NCBI RefSeq assembly: GCF_014333525.1
Contig: NZ_JACSCX010000001.1
Coordinates: 1,054,001 to 1,118,000 of the forward strand
From: Hymenobacter puniceus
GTDB taxonomy: Bacteria > Bacteroidota > Bacteroidia > Cytophagales > Hymenobacteraceae
Direction of reading: 5' to 3'
DNA length: 64,000 bases
Shown: piece by piece, positions 24,352 through 32,406 of the stretch
Layout of the letters: every line of letters starts with the position of its first letter
Position numbering within the stretch: the stretch's first letter is position 1
Notes under the pieces: model-generated
What the model saw: only the letters and a program-made list of their open reading frames with translations
Told to the model about the DNA's origin: nothing
The model's database searches: none
Made by a program: the position numbers and the translations under genes

Positions 24352-24819
24352 ATGCGGTATTGGATTTTGCTCTTAACCCTGCTTATAGGCGGGCCCACAG
24401 CCCAGGCCCAGCAGCCAGCCATACCGGTGGCTGCTACCCGGCTGGCGCTACAGTTGGCTACCGCCGAAACGTTGCCGCCCGCGCCGCTGAAAGAGGCGCG
24501 CCGCACCCTGGCACAGGCCCGGCAGCGCTTCAACCGGGGTTTGCCCGCTGGCGACCAGCTGTTCGTGACGGCTACATTACTTGATGATGCTGCCAACCGG
24601 ATGCCCCAGCTGGTGCAGGTACTAACCTGGCAGGATGGACGGGTGTCGGGCCGTGTGGTCGGCACCGACCTCCCTGAAGGTAATAACCACGAAGAGTTTG
24701 ACGAGGCGGAGGTGGTAGACTGGCTGATTCTACACCCCAACGAAGCAGAGGAGGGCAACTACGTAGGCAAGTTTCTGGATCTGGAAGACCGGCTGGGCAG
24801 CCTCTCGGGGCCGCGCTGA
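24352..24819 (+). CDS. DUF2314 domain-containing secreted protein
   Basis: This 155-residue protein has a signal peptide (MRYWILLLTLLIGGPTAQAQ). The region after residue 35 resembles DUF2314: a lysine/arginine-rich helix (ARRTLAQARQRFNRGLP), then QLFVTATLLDD, QVLTWQDGRVSGRVVG, and FDEAEVVDWLILHPNEAEEGNYVGKFL, which matches the family's DW..-G-Y pattern. The domain's function is unknown; it often occurs in stress or immunity-like single genes. The gene stands alone between divergent DUF5522 and the aminotransferase. Confidence 0.72.
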   Translation: MRYWILLLTLLIGGPTAQAQQPAIPVAATRLALQLATAETLPPAPLKEARRTLAQARQRFNRGLPAGDQLFVTATLLDDAANRMPQLVQVLTWQDGRVSGRVVGTDLPEGNNHEEFDEAEVVDWLILHPNEAEEGNYVGKFLDLEDRLGSLSGPR

Positions 24820-24918
24820 CTCAGGTGGTCGGAACGAGGGTTTTTGCGTAATTTTCGGCGGTGAGCGGCGTAGGCTGCCTGCCGCTTTTTGCTGTTCTGC
24901 CCTCAAACTCCTGCCCAT

Positions 24919-26172
24919 ATGCACGCTACCTCCGCCCCCACCACCCAGCAAAGCCGCAGCCAGGAGCTGATGGCTCTTGAAGACCACTACGGCGCCCACA
25001 ACTACCATCCGCTGCCTGTGGTGCTGAGCCGCGGCGAGGGAGTGCACCTCTGGGACGTAGAAGGCAAGCACTATTTCGATTTCCTGTCGGCGTACTCAGC
25101 CGTTAATCAGGGCCATTGCCACCCACGCATTATTGGGGCTCTCACAGAACAGGCGCAAAAACTGACCCTTACCAGCCGCGCCTTCTTCAACGACCAATTG
25201 GGTGCAGCCGAAAAGCAGCTGTGCGAGCTGTTCAATTACGACAAGGCTCTGCTGATGAATTCCGGAGCCGAGGCCGTGGAAACAGCCCTCAAGCTGGCCC
25301 GCAAGTGGGGCTACCAAGAGAAAGGTATTGCCCCTAACCAGGCCCGCATTCTGGTGGCCGAGCACAACTTCCACGGCCGCACCACGGGCATCATCTCCTT
25401 CAGCACCGACGGCGACTCCACCGGCGGTTTCGGCCCCTACATGCCCGGCTACCAGGTAGTACCCTACGACGACCTGGCGGCGCTGGAAGAAGCTCTGCAG
25501 GACCCGCACGTGTGCGGTTTTTTAGTGGAGCCGATTCAGGGCGAAGCCGGCGTTATGGTGCCATCGGAAGGCTACTTGGCCAAGGCAGCCGCCTTATGCA
25601 AAGCCCGTAACGTGCTCTTCATTGCCGACGAGATTCAGACAGGCCTGGGCCGCACAGGCCAGCTGCTGGCCGTTTGCTACGAAGGTGTGCATGCTGATAT
25701 CCTAATTCTGGGCAAGGCCCTAAGCGGCGGCGTGCTGCCGGTGTCGGCGGTGCTGGCCCGCAACGAAATCATGCTCACCATTCAGCCCGGGCAGCACGGC
25801 TCTACGTTCGGTGGCAACCCGCTGGCGTCCGTGGTGATGCGTGCCGCCCTGGACGTGCTGCTCGACGAAAAGCTGGTAGACAATGCCCGGGCTCTGGGCG
25901 AGGTATTCCGGGAGCGGATGCGCCGCGTGATGGCCAAACGCCCCGAGGTGGTAGAGCTGGTGCGCGGCAAAGGCCTACTCAACGCCGTGGTTATCAAGCC
26001 CGCTGCCGACGGCCGCACGGCCTGGGACGTGTGCGTGACGCTGATGGAGCGCGGCGTGCTGGCCAAGCCAACCCACGGCGACATCATCCGGTTTGCGCCG
26101 CCGTTGGTTATCAACGAAGAACAGCTGCACGAGGCCTGCGACATCATCGAGCAGGTGATTCTGGACTTCTAG
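24919..26172 (+). CDS. rocD: Ornithine--oxo-acid transaminase (PLP class III)
   Basis: This cytoplasmic PLP enzyme converts ornithine and 2-oxoglutarate to glutamate semialdehyde and glutamate, linking arginine breakdown to proline. The 417-residue protein has class III features: [36 protein letters not shown], the [11 protein letters not shown] loop with Asp237, and the PLP lysine Lys266 in ILGKALSGG. The N-terminus ([21 protein letters not shown] is its typical opening) supports ornithine rather than acetylornithine aminotransferase. The ATG at 24919 was chosen over 24889. No arginase gene is nearby. Confidence 0.93.
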   Translation: MHATSAPTTQQSRSQELMALEDHYGAHNYHPLPVVLSRGEGVHLWDVEGKHYFDFLSAYSAVNQGHCHPRIIGALTEQAQKLTLTSRAFFNDQLGAAEKQLCELFNYDKALLMNSGAEAVETALKLARKWGYQEKGIAPNQARILVAEHNFHGRTTGIISFSTDGDSTGGFGPYMPGYQVVPYDDLAALEEALQDPHVCGFLVEPIQGEAGVMVPSEGYLAKAAALCKARNVLFIADEIQTGLGRTGQLLAVCYEGVHADILILGKALSGGVLPVSAVLARNEIMLTIQPGQHGSTFGGNPLASVVMRAALDVLLDEKLVDNARALGEVFRERMRRVMAKRPEVVELVRGKGLLNAVVIKPAADGRTAWDVCVTLMERGVLAKPTHGDIIRFAPPLVINEEQLHEACDIIEQVILDF

Positions 26173-26360
26173 CCGCCAAGCGCTTATTCTGAAATTTGGT
26201 AGTCGCTGCCGGGATGGACTCCAAACAGGGTTCATTCCGGCAGTTGCTGTTTGCAGGATTTTCTAGCGGGGGCAAATACCCTTTGGCCGGGCCATTTGCC
26301 CGCTGGTCGGGCGTGGTGGCGGCTTGGTCGAGAAGAGAAAAAAGGCAGGAAAGCGGGGCG

Positions 26361-26368
26361 TACTTTTG
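26361..26368 (+). promoter_or_regulatory. -7 box of the first tandem lipoprotein gene
   Basis: TACTTTTG matches TAnnTTTG and lies 23 nt before the ATG at 26392. Confidence 0.5.
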
Positions 26369-26391
26369 CCGTGTTACTTCTTCACAGCCAT

Positions 26392-26622
26392 ATGCTTGTG
26401 CCTACGTCTCGCCCGCTGATTTTTGTATTATCTGCAGTAGCATTGCTGCTGGCGAGCTGCCAGACCAGCCGGGTGGCGTTCCAGTCCCGGCCGTTTGGGC
26501 ACGTGGCGGCGGCCCCTACCGACACGACTACTACCGTGCTGCTCCTGCACGATTCGCAGGGCCCGCAGGCCACCCGCGTTTCCCTGACTGCGGCCGAGGC
26601 GGCCACCTGGCAGCAGCGCTAG
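26392..26622 (+). CDS. Small lipoprotein, tandem family member 1
   Basis: This 76-residue protein has a lipoprotein signal with the lipobox LLLASC and mature start CQTSRVAFQSRPFGHVA. The rest is short and rich in Thr/Ala, ending in TAAEAATWQQR. The start C-x-S-x-x-(V/A)AF-x-x-RP recurs in the next two genes, so the three form a tandem family. A proper -7 box lies upstream and a 15-bp-arm hairpin follows, so this is an independent unit. No family name is known; the envelope location is inferred from the lipobox. Confidence 0.7.
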   Translation: MLVPTSRPLIFVLSAVALLLASCQTSRVAFQSRPFGHVAAAPTDTTTTVLLLHDSQGPQATRVSLTAAEAATWQQR

Positions 26623-26689
26623 AACTGTGCCCGCCAGCTGGCAACCAGCCACGAACGATTCCCTATTTTTCCTTGATTCTCTTGTTGAT

Positions 26690-26742
26690 CTGGCCGGCGG
26701 CCTTACTTCCTATGTGGGAGCAAGGCCGCCGGCCAGTGGTTT
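26690..26742 (+). terminator. Terminator of lipoprotein gene 1
   Basis: CTGGCCGGCGGCCTT and AAGGCCGCCGGCCAG are perfect 15-bp arms around a 17-nt loop, followed by TGGTTTTTG. Confidence 0.78.
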
Positions 26743-26792
26743 TTGGGGGCGGCGGCTGGAAGACAACATGTGGCAAAGCGTGCCGGGCTGGC

Positions 26793-26800
26793 TACCTTGG
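26793..26800 (+). promoter_or_regulatory. Possible -7 box of lipoprotein gene 2
   Basis: TACCTTGG differs by one base from consensus and lies 27 nt before the proposed TTG start, much as in gene 1. Confidence 0.4.
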
Positions 26801-26827
26801 GGCATCCATTCGCTTTGCCTCTGCCCG

Positions 26828-27355
26828 TTGAACTTCCGCTTCTCTTTTTCCTGCCTGCTACTGCTGGCCGCTGGCTGCCGCAGCCCGCAAGCTGCCTTCC
26901 GCTTCGCGCCAACGCCAATACAGGCTACCGTTTCGGCCACCACGGCTCCTACTCCAACCCCAACCGAACCCGCAGTTGCACCAGTTGCACAACGAGCGGC
27001 CGGCGCTTATCAGCCCCCAAAGGCCAGTAAAAGAATGCGGCCTCTTTCGGAACGAGCAGTGGCCTTGCGCTTACCACACGTGCAGCCGGCAGCCACGGAA
27101 GCAGCTGCCCACCACCCTGCGCGGGTGCGGCGCCAGCTGCTGAAGCCGCAACAGCCACTGCTGGAACACACCGGAGCCTTTGTGCTGGGCACGGCGTTGG
27201 TGGTAGGCGGCGTGGTGGTGGGTGTACTGCTGGGCGGCTGGCTGGGGCTGGGGGTAGGGGCAGTGGTTGTGCTGGCGGGCTATTACTTTCTGGGTGTCGG
27301 GCTGGGTGGCGAGCATGCCTGGCTGGAGGTGTTTCAGGAGTTTTTCAATCTGTAA
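26828..27355 (+). CDS. Lipoprotein with C-terminal membrane segments, tandem family member 2 (TTG start)
   Basis: With the TTG at 26828 the protein has 175 residues, and the signal NFRFSFSCLLLLAAGC fits a lipobox with mature start CRSPQAAFRFAP, like its two neighbours. A Thr/Pro-rich linker (TTAPTPTPTEP) and a basic stretch follow. Near the C-terminus is a very hydrophobic Gly/Val-rich region (FVLGTALVVGGVVVGVLLGG and further), probably two membrane helices. An open frame upstream to 26627 crosses the terminator and promoter of the neighbouring unit, so it is unlikely to be coding. The start codon is inferred. Confidence 0.62.
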   Translation: MNFRFSFSCLLLLAAGCRSPQAAFRFAPTPIQATVSATTAPTPTPTEPAVAPVAQRAAGAYQPPKASKRMRPLSERAVALRLPHVQPAATEAAAHHPARVRRQLLKPQQPLLEHTGAFVLGTALVVGGVVVGVLLGGWLGLGVGAVVVLAGYYFLGVGLGGEHAWLEVFQEFFNL

Positions 27356-27360
27356 TACCG

Positions 27361-27888
27361 ATGGCGCGAATGTTTTGGAAGCTGCTGGTGATTCTTAGCC
27401 TATTAGCCAGCTGCCGCAGCGAGAAGGTGGCTTTCCCGTTTCGGCCAGCTGCGGCTAGCCCTTCGGAACTGGCTATTGCGTCCACTAATCCTACCGTTGT
27501 TGCTGCCACCAAGCGCCCTATGGAACCACAGTTGTCTGAGCCGGCTGGCCGGCTGGTAACGCAGCGGCCCATAGCGCTGGGCACCGCACCTCTGCTGCCG
27601 AAGCTGCAACGTCTTGACGCAGCCTGTGTCCGCCAAATCAAGCGCGTGCCGGTGGTAGCGGCGCAACGCCTGCCACTGCGCAAGCGCCTGACTGCCTCCT
27701 CCCAGAGGCCGCAACGCTCAATCCGACCAATTCTTTTTCTGCTGGCGGCCGCAGTTCTGGCACTGGTTTTTGCACTAGGGGCCAGTACTATTGAGCTGGC
27801 CTTTCTTGTCCTGCTCGTGAGCATAGCGTGCGTAGCAGCCATTGGCGCACTTTTGCTGGTGCGGGCCACACTCCCGTATCAGCCCTGA
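27361..27888 (+). CDS. Lipoprotein with C-terminal membrane segments, tandem family member 3
   Basis: This 175-residue protein has a lipoprotein signal (LLVILSLLASC) and mature start CRSEKVAFPFRPA, the same motif as members 1 and 2. It has a Pro/Thr-rich middle, a basic stretch (RLPLRKRLTASSQRPQRS) and two C-terminal hydrophobic helices (ILFLLAAAVLALVFALGAS and LAFLVLLVSIACVAAIGALLLV). It starts 5 nt after member 2, so those two may be co-transcribed. Members 2 and 3 share length and architecture, while member 1 is a short version. The function is unknown. Confidence 0.7.
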   Translation: MARMFWKLLVILSLLASCRSEKVAFPFRPAAASPSELAIASTNPTVVAATKRPMEPQLSEPAGRLVTQRPIALGTAPLLPKLQRLDAACVRQIKRVPVVAAQRLPLRKRLTASSQRPQRSIRPILFLLAAAVLALVFALGASTIELAFLVLLVSIACVAAIGALLLVRATLPYQP

Positions 27889-27981
27889 CGTGCTCCAACC
27901 ATTTGGGGCGCTAGCACCAAATGGAAGCCAACGCCCCGACCACACCTGCTGGACGCGCACAAACACTCCTGCCCGCAACCT

Positions 27982-27989
27982 TACCTTTG
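27982..27989 (+). promoter_or_regulatory. -7 box of hemB
   Basis: TACCTTTG matches the consensus and lies 41 nt before the hemB ATG. Confidence 0.55.
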
Positions 27990-28030
27990 CGAAGGCTGTT
28001 CTATCCTATCTGTCAAACTGAACCCCGCAT

Positions 28031-29023
28031 ATGCCCCAGCTCCCCACGCACCGCCCGCGCCGCAACCGCAAGTCGCAGATTATCCGCGACATGGTGCAGG
28101 AAACCCGCCTCACAACGCATGATTTCATCTTCCCACTGTTTCTGATTGAGGGCCACAGCCAGCAGGTGGAAATTCATTCCATGCCGGGCATTTTCCGGTT
28201 TTCGGCCGATAAGCTCATCGATGAAGTAGGCCGCTGCGTGGAACTGGGTATCCACAGCTTCGCGCCGTTTCCAAGCATCAATGATGGCCTGAAGGACCGG
28301 CTGGCCCGCGAATCAGCCAACCCCGACGGGCTCTACCTCAAAACCGTGGCCGACATCAAGCGGCAGTTTCCGGATGTAGTGCTGATGACCGACGTGGCCA
28401 TGGACCCCTACTCCTCCGACGGCCACGACGGCGTGGTGGATGCCGAGTCGGGCGAGATTCTCAACGATGCTACTTTGGAGGTACTTGGTCAGATGGCTCT
28501 GGCCCAGGCCCGCGCCGGCAGTGACATCATCGGACCTTCCGACATGATGGATGGCCGCGTGGCCTGGATTCGGGAAGTACTCGACCAAAACGCCTTCAGC
28601 CACGTGAGCATCATGAGCTATACAGCCAAGTACGCCTCGGCTTTCTACGGCCCGTTCCGCGACGCGCTGGACTCGGCCCCGAAAAAAGGCGACAAGAAGA
28701 GCTACCAGATGAACCCCGCTAACCGCCGCGAAGCCCTGCGCGAGCTGGCCCTCGACGAAGCGGAAGGCGCCGACATGGTGATGATCAAGCCAGCTCTGAG
28801 CTACCTCGACGTGATTCGGGAAGTGCGCGACCATACCCACCTGCCCGTAACGGCCTACAACGTGTCGGGCGAGTATGCCATGGTGAAGGCCGCCGCCCAG
28901 AACGGCTGGCTCGACGGCGAGAAAACCATGATGGAGGTCCTCACCAGTATCAAGCGCGCCGGCGCCGACGCCATCCTGACCTACTTCGCCAAGGAAGCCG
29001 CCGAAGTGCTGCGGCGCGGGTAG
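28031..29023 (+). CDS. hemB: Porphobilinogen synthase (delta-aminolevulinic acid dehydratase)
   Basis: HemB condenses two 5-aminolevulinate molecules to porphobilinogen in haem synthesis. The 330-residue protein has the two Schiff-base lysines Lys200 (SYTAKYASAFYGPFRD) and Lys253 (MVMIKPALSYLD). The metal site reads DPYSSDGHDG: the three zinc cysteines of the E. coli type are replaced by aspartate-type residues, so this is a magnesium-dependent form. The start at 28031 fits the family N-terminus (HRPRRNRKSQIIRDMVQET is one continuous conserved run of 19). It is a single gene with its own promoter. Confidence 0.96.
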   Translation: MPQLPTHRPRRNRKSQIIRDMVQETRLTTHDFIFPLFLIEGHSQQVEIHSMPGIFRFSADKLIDEVGRCVELGIHSFAPFPSINDGLKDRLARESANPDGLYLKTVADIKRQFPDVVLMTDVAMDPYSSDGHDGVVDAESGEILNDATLEVLGQMALAQARAGSDIIGPSDMMDGRVAWIREVLDQNAFSHVSIMSYTAKYASAFYGPFRDALDSAPKKGDKKSYQMNPANRREALRELALDEAEGADMVMIKPALSYLDVIREVRDHTHLPVTAYNVSGEYAMVKAAAQNGWLDGEKTMMEVLTSIKRAGADAILTYFAKEAAEVLRRG

Positions 29024-29046
29024 CCTGCGGGAAGAAATAAAAAACA

Positions 29047-29152
29047 GAACGTCATGCCGAGGCGCAGCCGAAGCATCTCGCGTGCTGATGTAGGATTAGT
29101 ACTCCAAACGTCAGCATGCGAGATACTTCGGCTGCGCCTCGGCATGACGTTC
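29047..29152. repeat. Palindromic intergenic repeat, family B copy 5
   Basis: The 35-bp arms (29047-29081 and 29118-29152) start GAACGTCATGCCGAGG and pair with one mismatch. It lies 23 nt after the hemB stop codon. Confidence 0.93.
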
Positions 29153-29187
29153 TTTGCTTCACCATTTTCCACCGTAAACTTTTCACA

Positions 29188-29691
29188 ATGCCCCGCCTCG
29201 CCACCATAGCCGACCTGCCCGCCATTCTCGACCTCATCCGGCACGTGGTGCCGCTGATGAATGCGGCCGGTAACTGGCAATGGACGGCAGAGTACCCGAA
29301 CGAAGAAGTCTTCCGGCGCGACATAGAGCGACAGCATCTCTGGGTGGCCGAGCTGGATAGCCGGGTGGCTGCCGTAGCCGCCCTCACCCACAACGACCAG
29401 GATGCCGAGTACGCCCAGGCCGATTGGGACGCCACCGAGCCGGCGCTGGTCACGCACCGGCTGGCCGTGCATCCGCAGGCGCAGGGCCACGGCCTGGCCG
29501 CTGCGCTGCTAGCCCAGGCTGAGGTGCTGGCGCGGCAGCAGGGCCTGCGGGTGCTGCGCGTGGATACCAACTCCGAAAACCAGGCCACCCAGCGCCTTTT
29601 CCCGAAGCTAGGCTACCGTTACGCCGGCGAAATCACGCTGGCGTTCCGGCCGGGCCTGCGGTTTTTCTGCTATGAGAAGTGGCTGGGGTAG
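29188..29691 (+). CDS. GNAT family N-acetyltransferase
   Basis: This 167-residue GNAT-fold acetyltransferase uses acetyl-CoA; the acceptor is unknown. The conserved motif A region is LAVHPQAQGHGLAAALLAQAE (Q-x-x-G-x-G/A signature, shown as the central part). Motif B follows with LRVDTNSENQATQRLFPKLGYRYAG, the usual N-E-N-x-x-x-x-x-(L/F)-x-x-x-GY end. The start was set at 29188 because the upstream frame lies in repeat B5. It is convergent with the APC permease gene. Confidence 0.85.
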   Translation: MPRLATIADLPAILDLIRHVVPLMNAAGNWQWTAEYPNEEVFRRDIERQHLWVAELDSRVAAVAALTHNDQDAEYAQADWDATEPALVTHRLAVHPQAQGHGLAAALLAQAEVLARQQGLRVLRVDTNSENQATQRLFPKLGYRYAGEITLAFRPGLRFFCYEKWLG

Positions 29692-29706
29692 CGGCCGGTA
29701 CTCCAG

Positions 29707-31080
29707 CTACCGCCCGAACGGCCACCTTCTTAGCCGGCGGCTCCAGAGCAGAAACGCCCCCACCCCGGCCCCGATAACGGCCAGCCCGGAGAGCATGAAC
29801 TGCGGGCCAGTGCTCCAGAACACCCACAGCCACACGGCCACCGCCAGCACCACCGGCAGCGGGTACAGCGGCATCCGGAACGGCAGGTGCGCCGTGCCGT
29901 TGCGGCGGCGCAGCAGCACCAGCCCTACAGCCTGGCCCACAAACTGCACTAGAATCCGCATGGCCAGGATGGCCGAAATAACTTCGCCCAGCCGGAACAG
30001 TAAGCTGAACACAAACCCCACGCCGCCCAAGATCAGCAACGACACGTGCGGGAAGTGCTTGGTGGGGTGGGTTTTGGCGAAGATGGGCAGAAACTCGCCG
30101 TCGGCGGCGGCCGCGTAGGGGATGCGCGAGTAGCCCAGCAGCACCGCAAACAAGGAGGCAAACGCCACCCACAGCACCAGTGCCGTAGCGGCCTGCGCCG
30201 CCAGCGACCCGTAGATTTTCTCCACGAAGCTGCTCACGATAAACTCGGAGTGCTGTGCCTCCTGCCACGGAATAACCGAGCCCACGCTCCAGTTCAGCAG
30301 CAGGTACAGCGCCATGATGCCCACAATACTCAGGAAAATGCTGCGCGGAATCACGCGCTGCGGCTCCTTGATTTCGCCGCCCAGGTGGCACACGTTGTAG
30401 TAGCCGAGGTAGCTGTAGATGGTCTTGACGGTGGCCTGCCCCATGGCGGCCGAGAGCAGCACGCCCGGCAACGCCGCCACGCCGCCCTCAGGCAGCCAGG
30501 CCACCGGCACCGTAGCGTGCGTAACGCCCCCGAAAATCAGCCAGCCCATCAGGGCCAGCACGCCCATCCAGAGCAGCACGCCCAGCTTGCCGATGTCCTC
30601 GATGCGGCGGTAGAGCAGCGCAATCAGCAGCAGCACCACCGCGCCCGACACCAGCTTGGGCTGCCACCACTCGGTGAGCGGCACCAGGTAGCCGAAGTAC
30701 TGCGCGAAGCCGATGGCACCCGAGGCCACCACCAGCGGCGCCTGCACCAGCGTCTGCCACACGTACAGAAACGAGAACAGCCGGCCCCATTTCTGCTCGC
30801 CGTAGGCCAGCTTAAGGAAGCGGTATGAGCCGCCGGCCTCGGGGTAGGCCGCGCCCAGCTCACTCCAGATCAGGCCGTCTACCAAACTCAGGCCCGCGCC
30901 CACCAGCCAGGCCAGCAGAAAATTCGGCCCCATAAACCCCATCACCAGCGGCAGCGTCACGAAGGGCCCGATGCCCACCATGTCAATCATGTTGAGGGCC
31001 GTGGCCTGCACCAGCCCCAGGCGGCGGCGCAACGGGGCAGTGGTTTCGGAAGCAGCAGCGGCGGGGTCAGGGTGAGGCAT
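29707..31080 (-). CDS. APC family permease (amino acid transporter)
   Basis: This 457-residue inner-membrane transporter has about twelve hydrophobic helices. The first helix contains NMIDMVGIGPFVTLP, the unwound glycine motif of the APC superfamily, and GAAYPEAGGSYRFLK follows helix 2, as in typical amino acid permeases. Later segments with family character are the SYLGYYNVCHLGGEIKEP loop and FASLFAVLLGYSRIPYAAA. The N-terminus is cytoplasmic (residues 1-25). The substrate cannot be predicted. It is divergent from the CDF gene. Confidence 0.9.
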   Translation of the reverse strand: MPHPDPAAAASETTAPLRRRLGLVQATALNMIDMVGIGPFVTLPLVMGFMGPNFLLAWLVGAGLSLVDGLIWSELGAAYPEAGGSYRFLKLAYGEQKWGRLFSFLYVWQTLVQAPLVVASGAIGFAQYFGYLVPLTEWWQPKLVSGAVVLLLIALLYRRIEDIGKLGVLLWMGVLALMGWLIFGGVTHATVPVAWLPEGGVAALPGVLLSAAMGQATVKTIYSYLGYYNVCHLGGEIKEPQRVIPRSIFLSIVGIMALYLLLNWSVGSVIPWQEAQHSEFIVSSFVEKIYGSLAAQAATALVLWVAFASLFAVLLGYSRIPYAAAADGEFLPIFAKTHPTKHFPHVSLLILGGVGFVFSLLFRLGEVISAILAMRILVQFVGQAVGLVLLRRRNGTAHLPFRMPLYPLPVVLAVAVWLWVFWSTGPQFMLSGLAVIGAGVGAFLLWSRRLRRWPFGR

Positions 31081-31234
31081 ACGCGGGGGAGAGAAGCTGT
31101 AAAAGTCGCAGAAACCCGGAATGTTCGGCGGCGCCTCTATTACGCTGCCGAACTGCCCGGCCCACGAGCCCGACCTGACAGTGCCAACCCCAGCACGGCC
31201 CGGCGCGTACCAGCAGGCTCACGCCCCTTGCCTT

Positions 31235-32191
31235 ATGTCTGCTGGTTCTTCCAAGATTGCCATTTACGGAGCCATTGGCGCCAACGTCGCCATTGCCATC
31301 AGCAAGTTTGTGGCGGCCTTTTTCACCGGTAGCTCGGCCATGCTTTCCGAGGGCATTCACTCCCTTGTGGATAGCGGCAACGGCCTGCTGATTCTGTACG
31401 GCGTGAAGCAGTCAGAGAAGCCAGCCGATGCTCGCCACCCGTTCGGACGCAGCAAGGAGCTGTATTTCTGGTCGTTGATTGTGGCCGTGCTGGTGTTTTC
31501 GGTGGGAGGCGGCATGTCGTTCTACGAGGGCGTCGAGCACCTCAAGCACCCCGCCCCCATCACCGACCCCACCTGGAACTACTGGGTGCTGGGCCTCTCG
31601 ATGTTGTTTGAAGGCATTTCCTGCTTCCTGGCTTTCCGCGAATTCAACAAAACCCGCGGTGACGCTGGCTTCTGGACTACGCTGAGTGGCAGCAAAGACC
31701 CCTCGGTTTTCGCCATTCTGATGGAAGATCTGGCAGCGCTGGTGGGCCTTGTTATTGCCCTGGCCGGCGTGTACTTCGGGCATGCCCTCAACAACCCGTA
31801 TTTCGACGGCGGCGCCTCTATCTGCATCGGCATTTTGCTGGTATCGGTGGCTGTCTTCCTGATCTACAAAACCAAAGGCCTGCTGGTAGGCGAAGGCGTG
31901 GACGATGAAACCCTCGACTCTCTTGAAGCGCTGGCCCGGCAGCAGCACGGCGTGGAGCAGGTGCGCCGCCCCCTCACCATGTACATGGGCCCCCAGGATG
32001 TGGTGCTGGCCCTGGACGTAGAGTTTCACGACCACCTGTCGGCCGTAGAAGTGGAGCGCACCGTGGACGCGCTGCAGGACAGTATCCGGGAGAAACACCC
32101 CGAGTTCAAACGCATTTTCATTGAAGCCAAAGGGCTGGCTGGCAAAGAGCGCAACCCACTGGACAGCGGTTCGGTTTCGCCGCAGATCTAG
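31235..32191 (+). CDS. Cation diffusion facilitator (CDF) family transporter
   Basis: This 318-residue metal efflux protein of the inner membrane exports Zn or a similar divalent ion against protons. Helix 2 carries EGIHSLVDSGNGLLILYG (HxxxD site) and helix 5 carries MEDLAALVGLVIALAG (ExxxD-like variant). A HPFGRSKELYF loop and a cytoplasmic C-terminal domain (VRRPLTMYMGPQDVVLALDVEF) complete the CDF architecture. The site composition suggests a Zn/Fe-type subgroup but does not prove it. The start was placed at 31235 because the upstream extension is polar, Pro-rich and not conserved. Confidence 0.88.
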   Translation: MSAGSSKIAIYGAIGANVAIAISKFVAAFFTGSSAMLSEGIHSLVDSGNGLLILYGVKQSEKPADARHPFGRSKELYFWSLIVAVLVFSVGGGMSFYEGVEHLKHPAPITDPTWNYWVLGLSMLFEGISCFLAFREFNKTRGDAGFWTTLSGSKDPSVFAILMEDLAALVGLVIALAGVYFGHALNNPYFDGGASICIGILLVSVAVFLIYKTKGLLVGEGVDDETLDSLEALARQQHGVEQVRRPLTMYMGPQDVVLALDVEFHDHLSAVEVERTVDALQDSIREKHPEFKRIFIEAKGLAGKERNPLDSGSVSPQI

Positions 32192-32341
32192 CGGCGGTGG
32201 CAGTCGTTTCAACGCAAGACAAGGAGGAGTTGCGGCCAGCGAATACGTTTACCTGAGTTCATCCTGCGTCGGCATAACTGCTGTTTGCGGCCGGGCCGGC
32301 CCAAGCTCAGCGCTAACCCCACCGGCGGTTTTGCGGTACAC

Positions 32342-32386
32342 AAGGCGGTGCGGCCTTCCTTTTGGGGTGGGCAGCACCGCCTTTTT
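32342..32386 (+). terminator. Terminator between CDF and GH1-like genes
   Basis: AAGGCGGTGC and GCACCGCCTT are 10-bp arms with a 22-nt loop, followed by TTTTTG... on the plus strand. It ends 21 nt before the next start codon. Confidence 0.72.
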
Positions 32387-32406
32387 GCTTACTAAACCGT
32401 GCATCT

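Noticed and set aside
26627..26827. N-terminal extension of lipoprotein member 2, including an ATG at 26768
   Set aside because: It would cross a terminator and a promoter-like box and remove the lipobox from the N-terminus.
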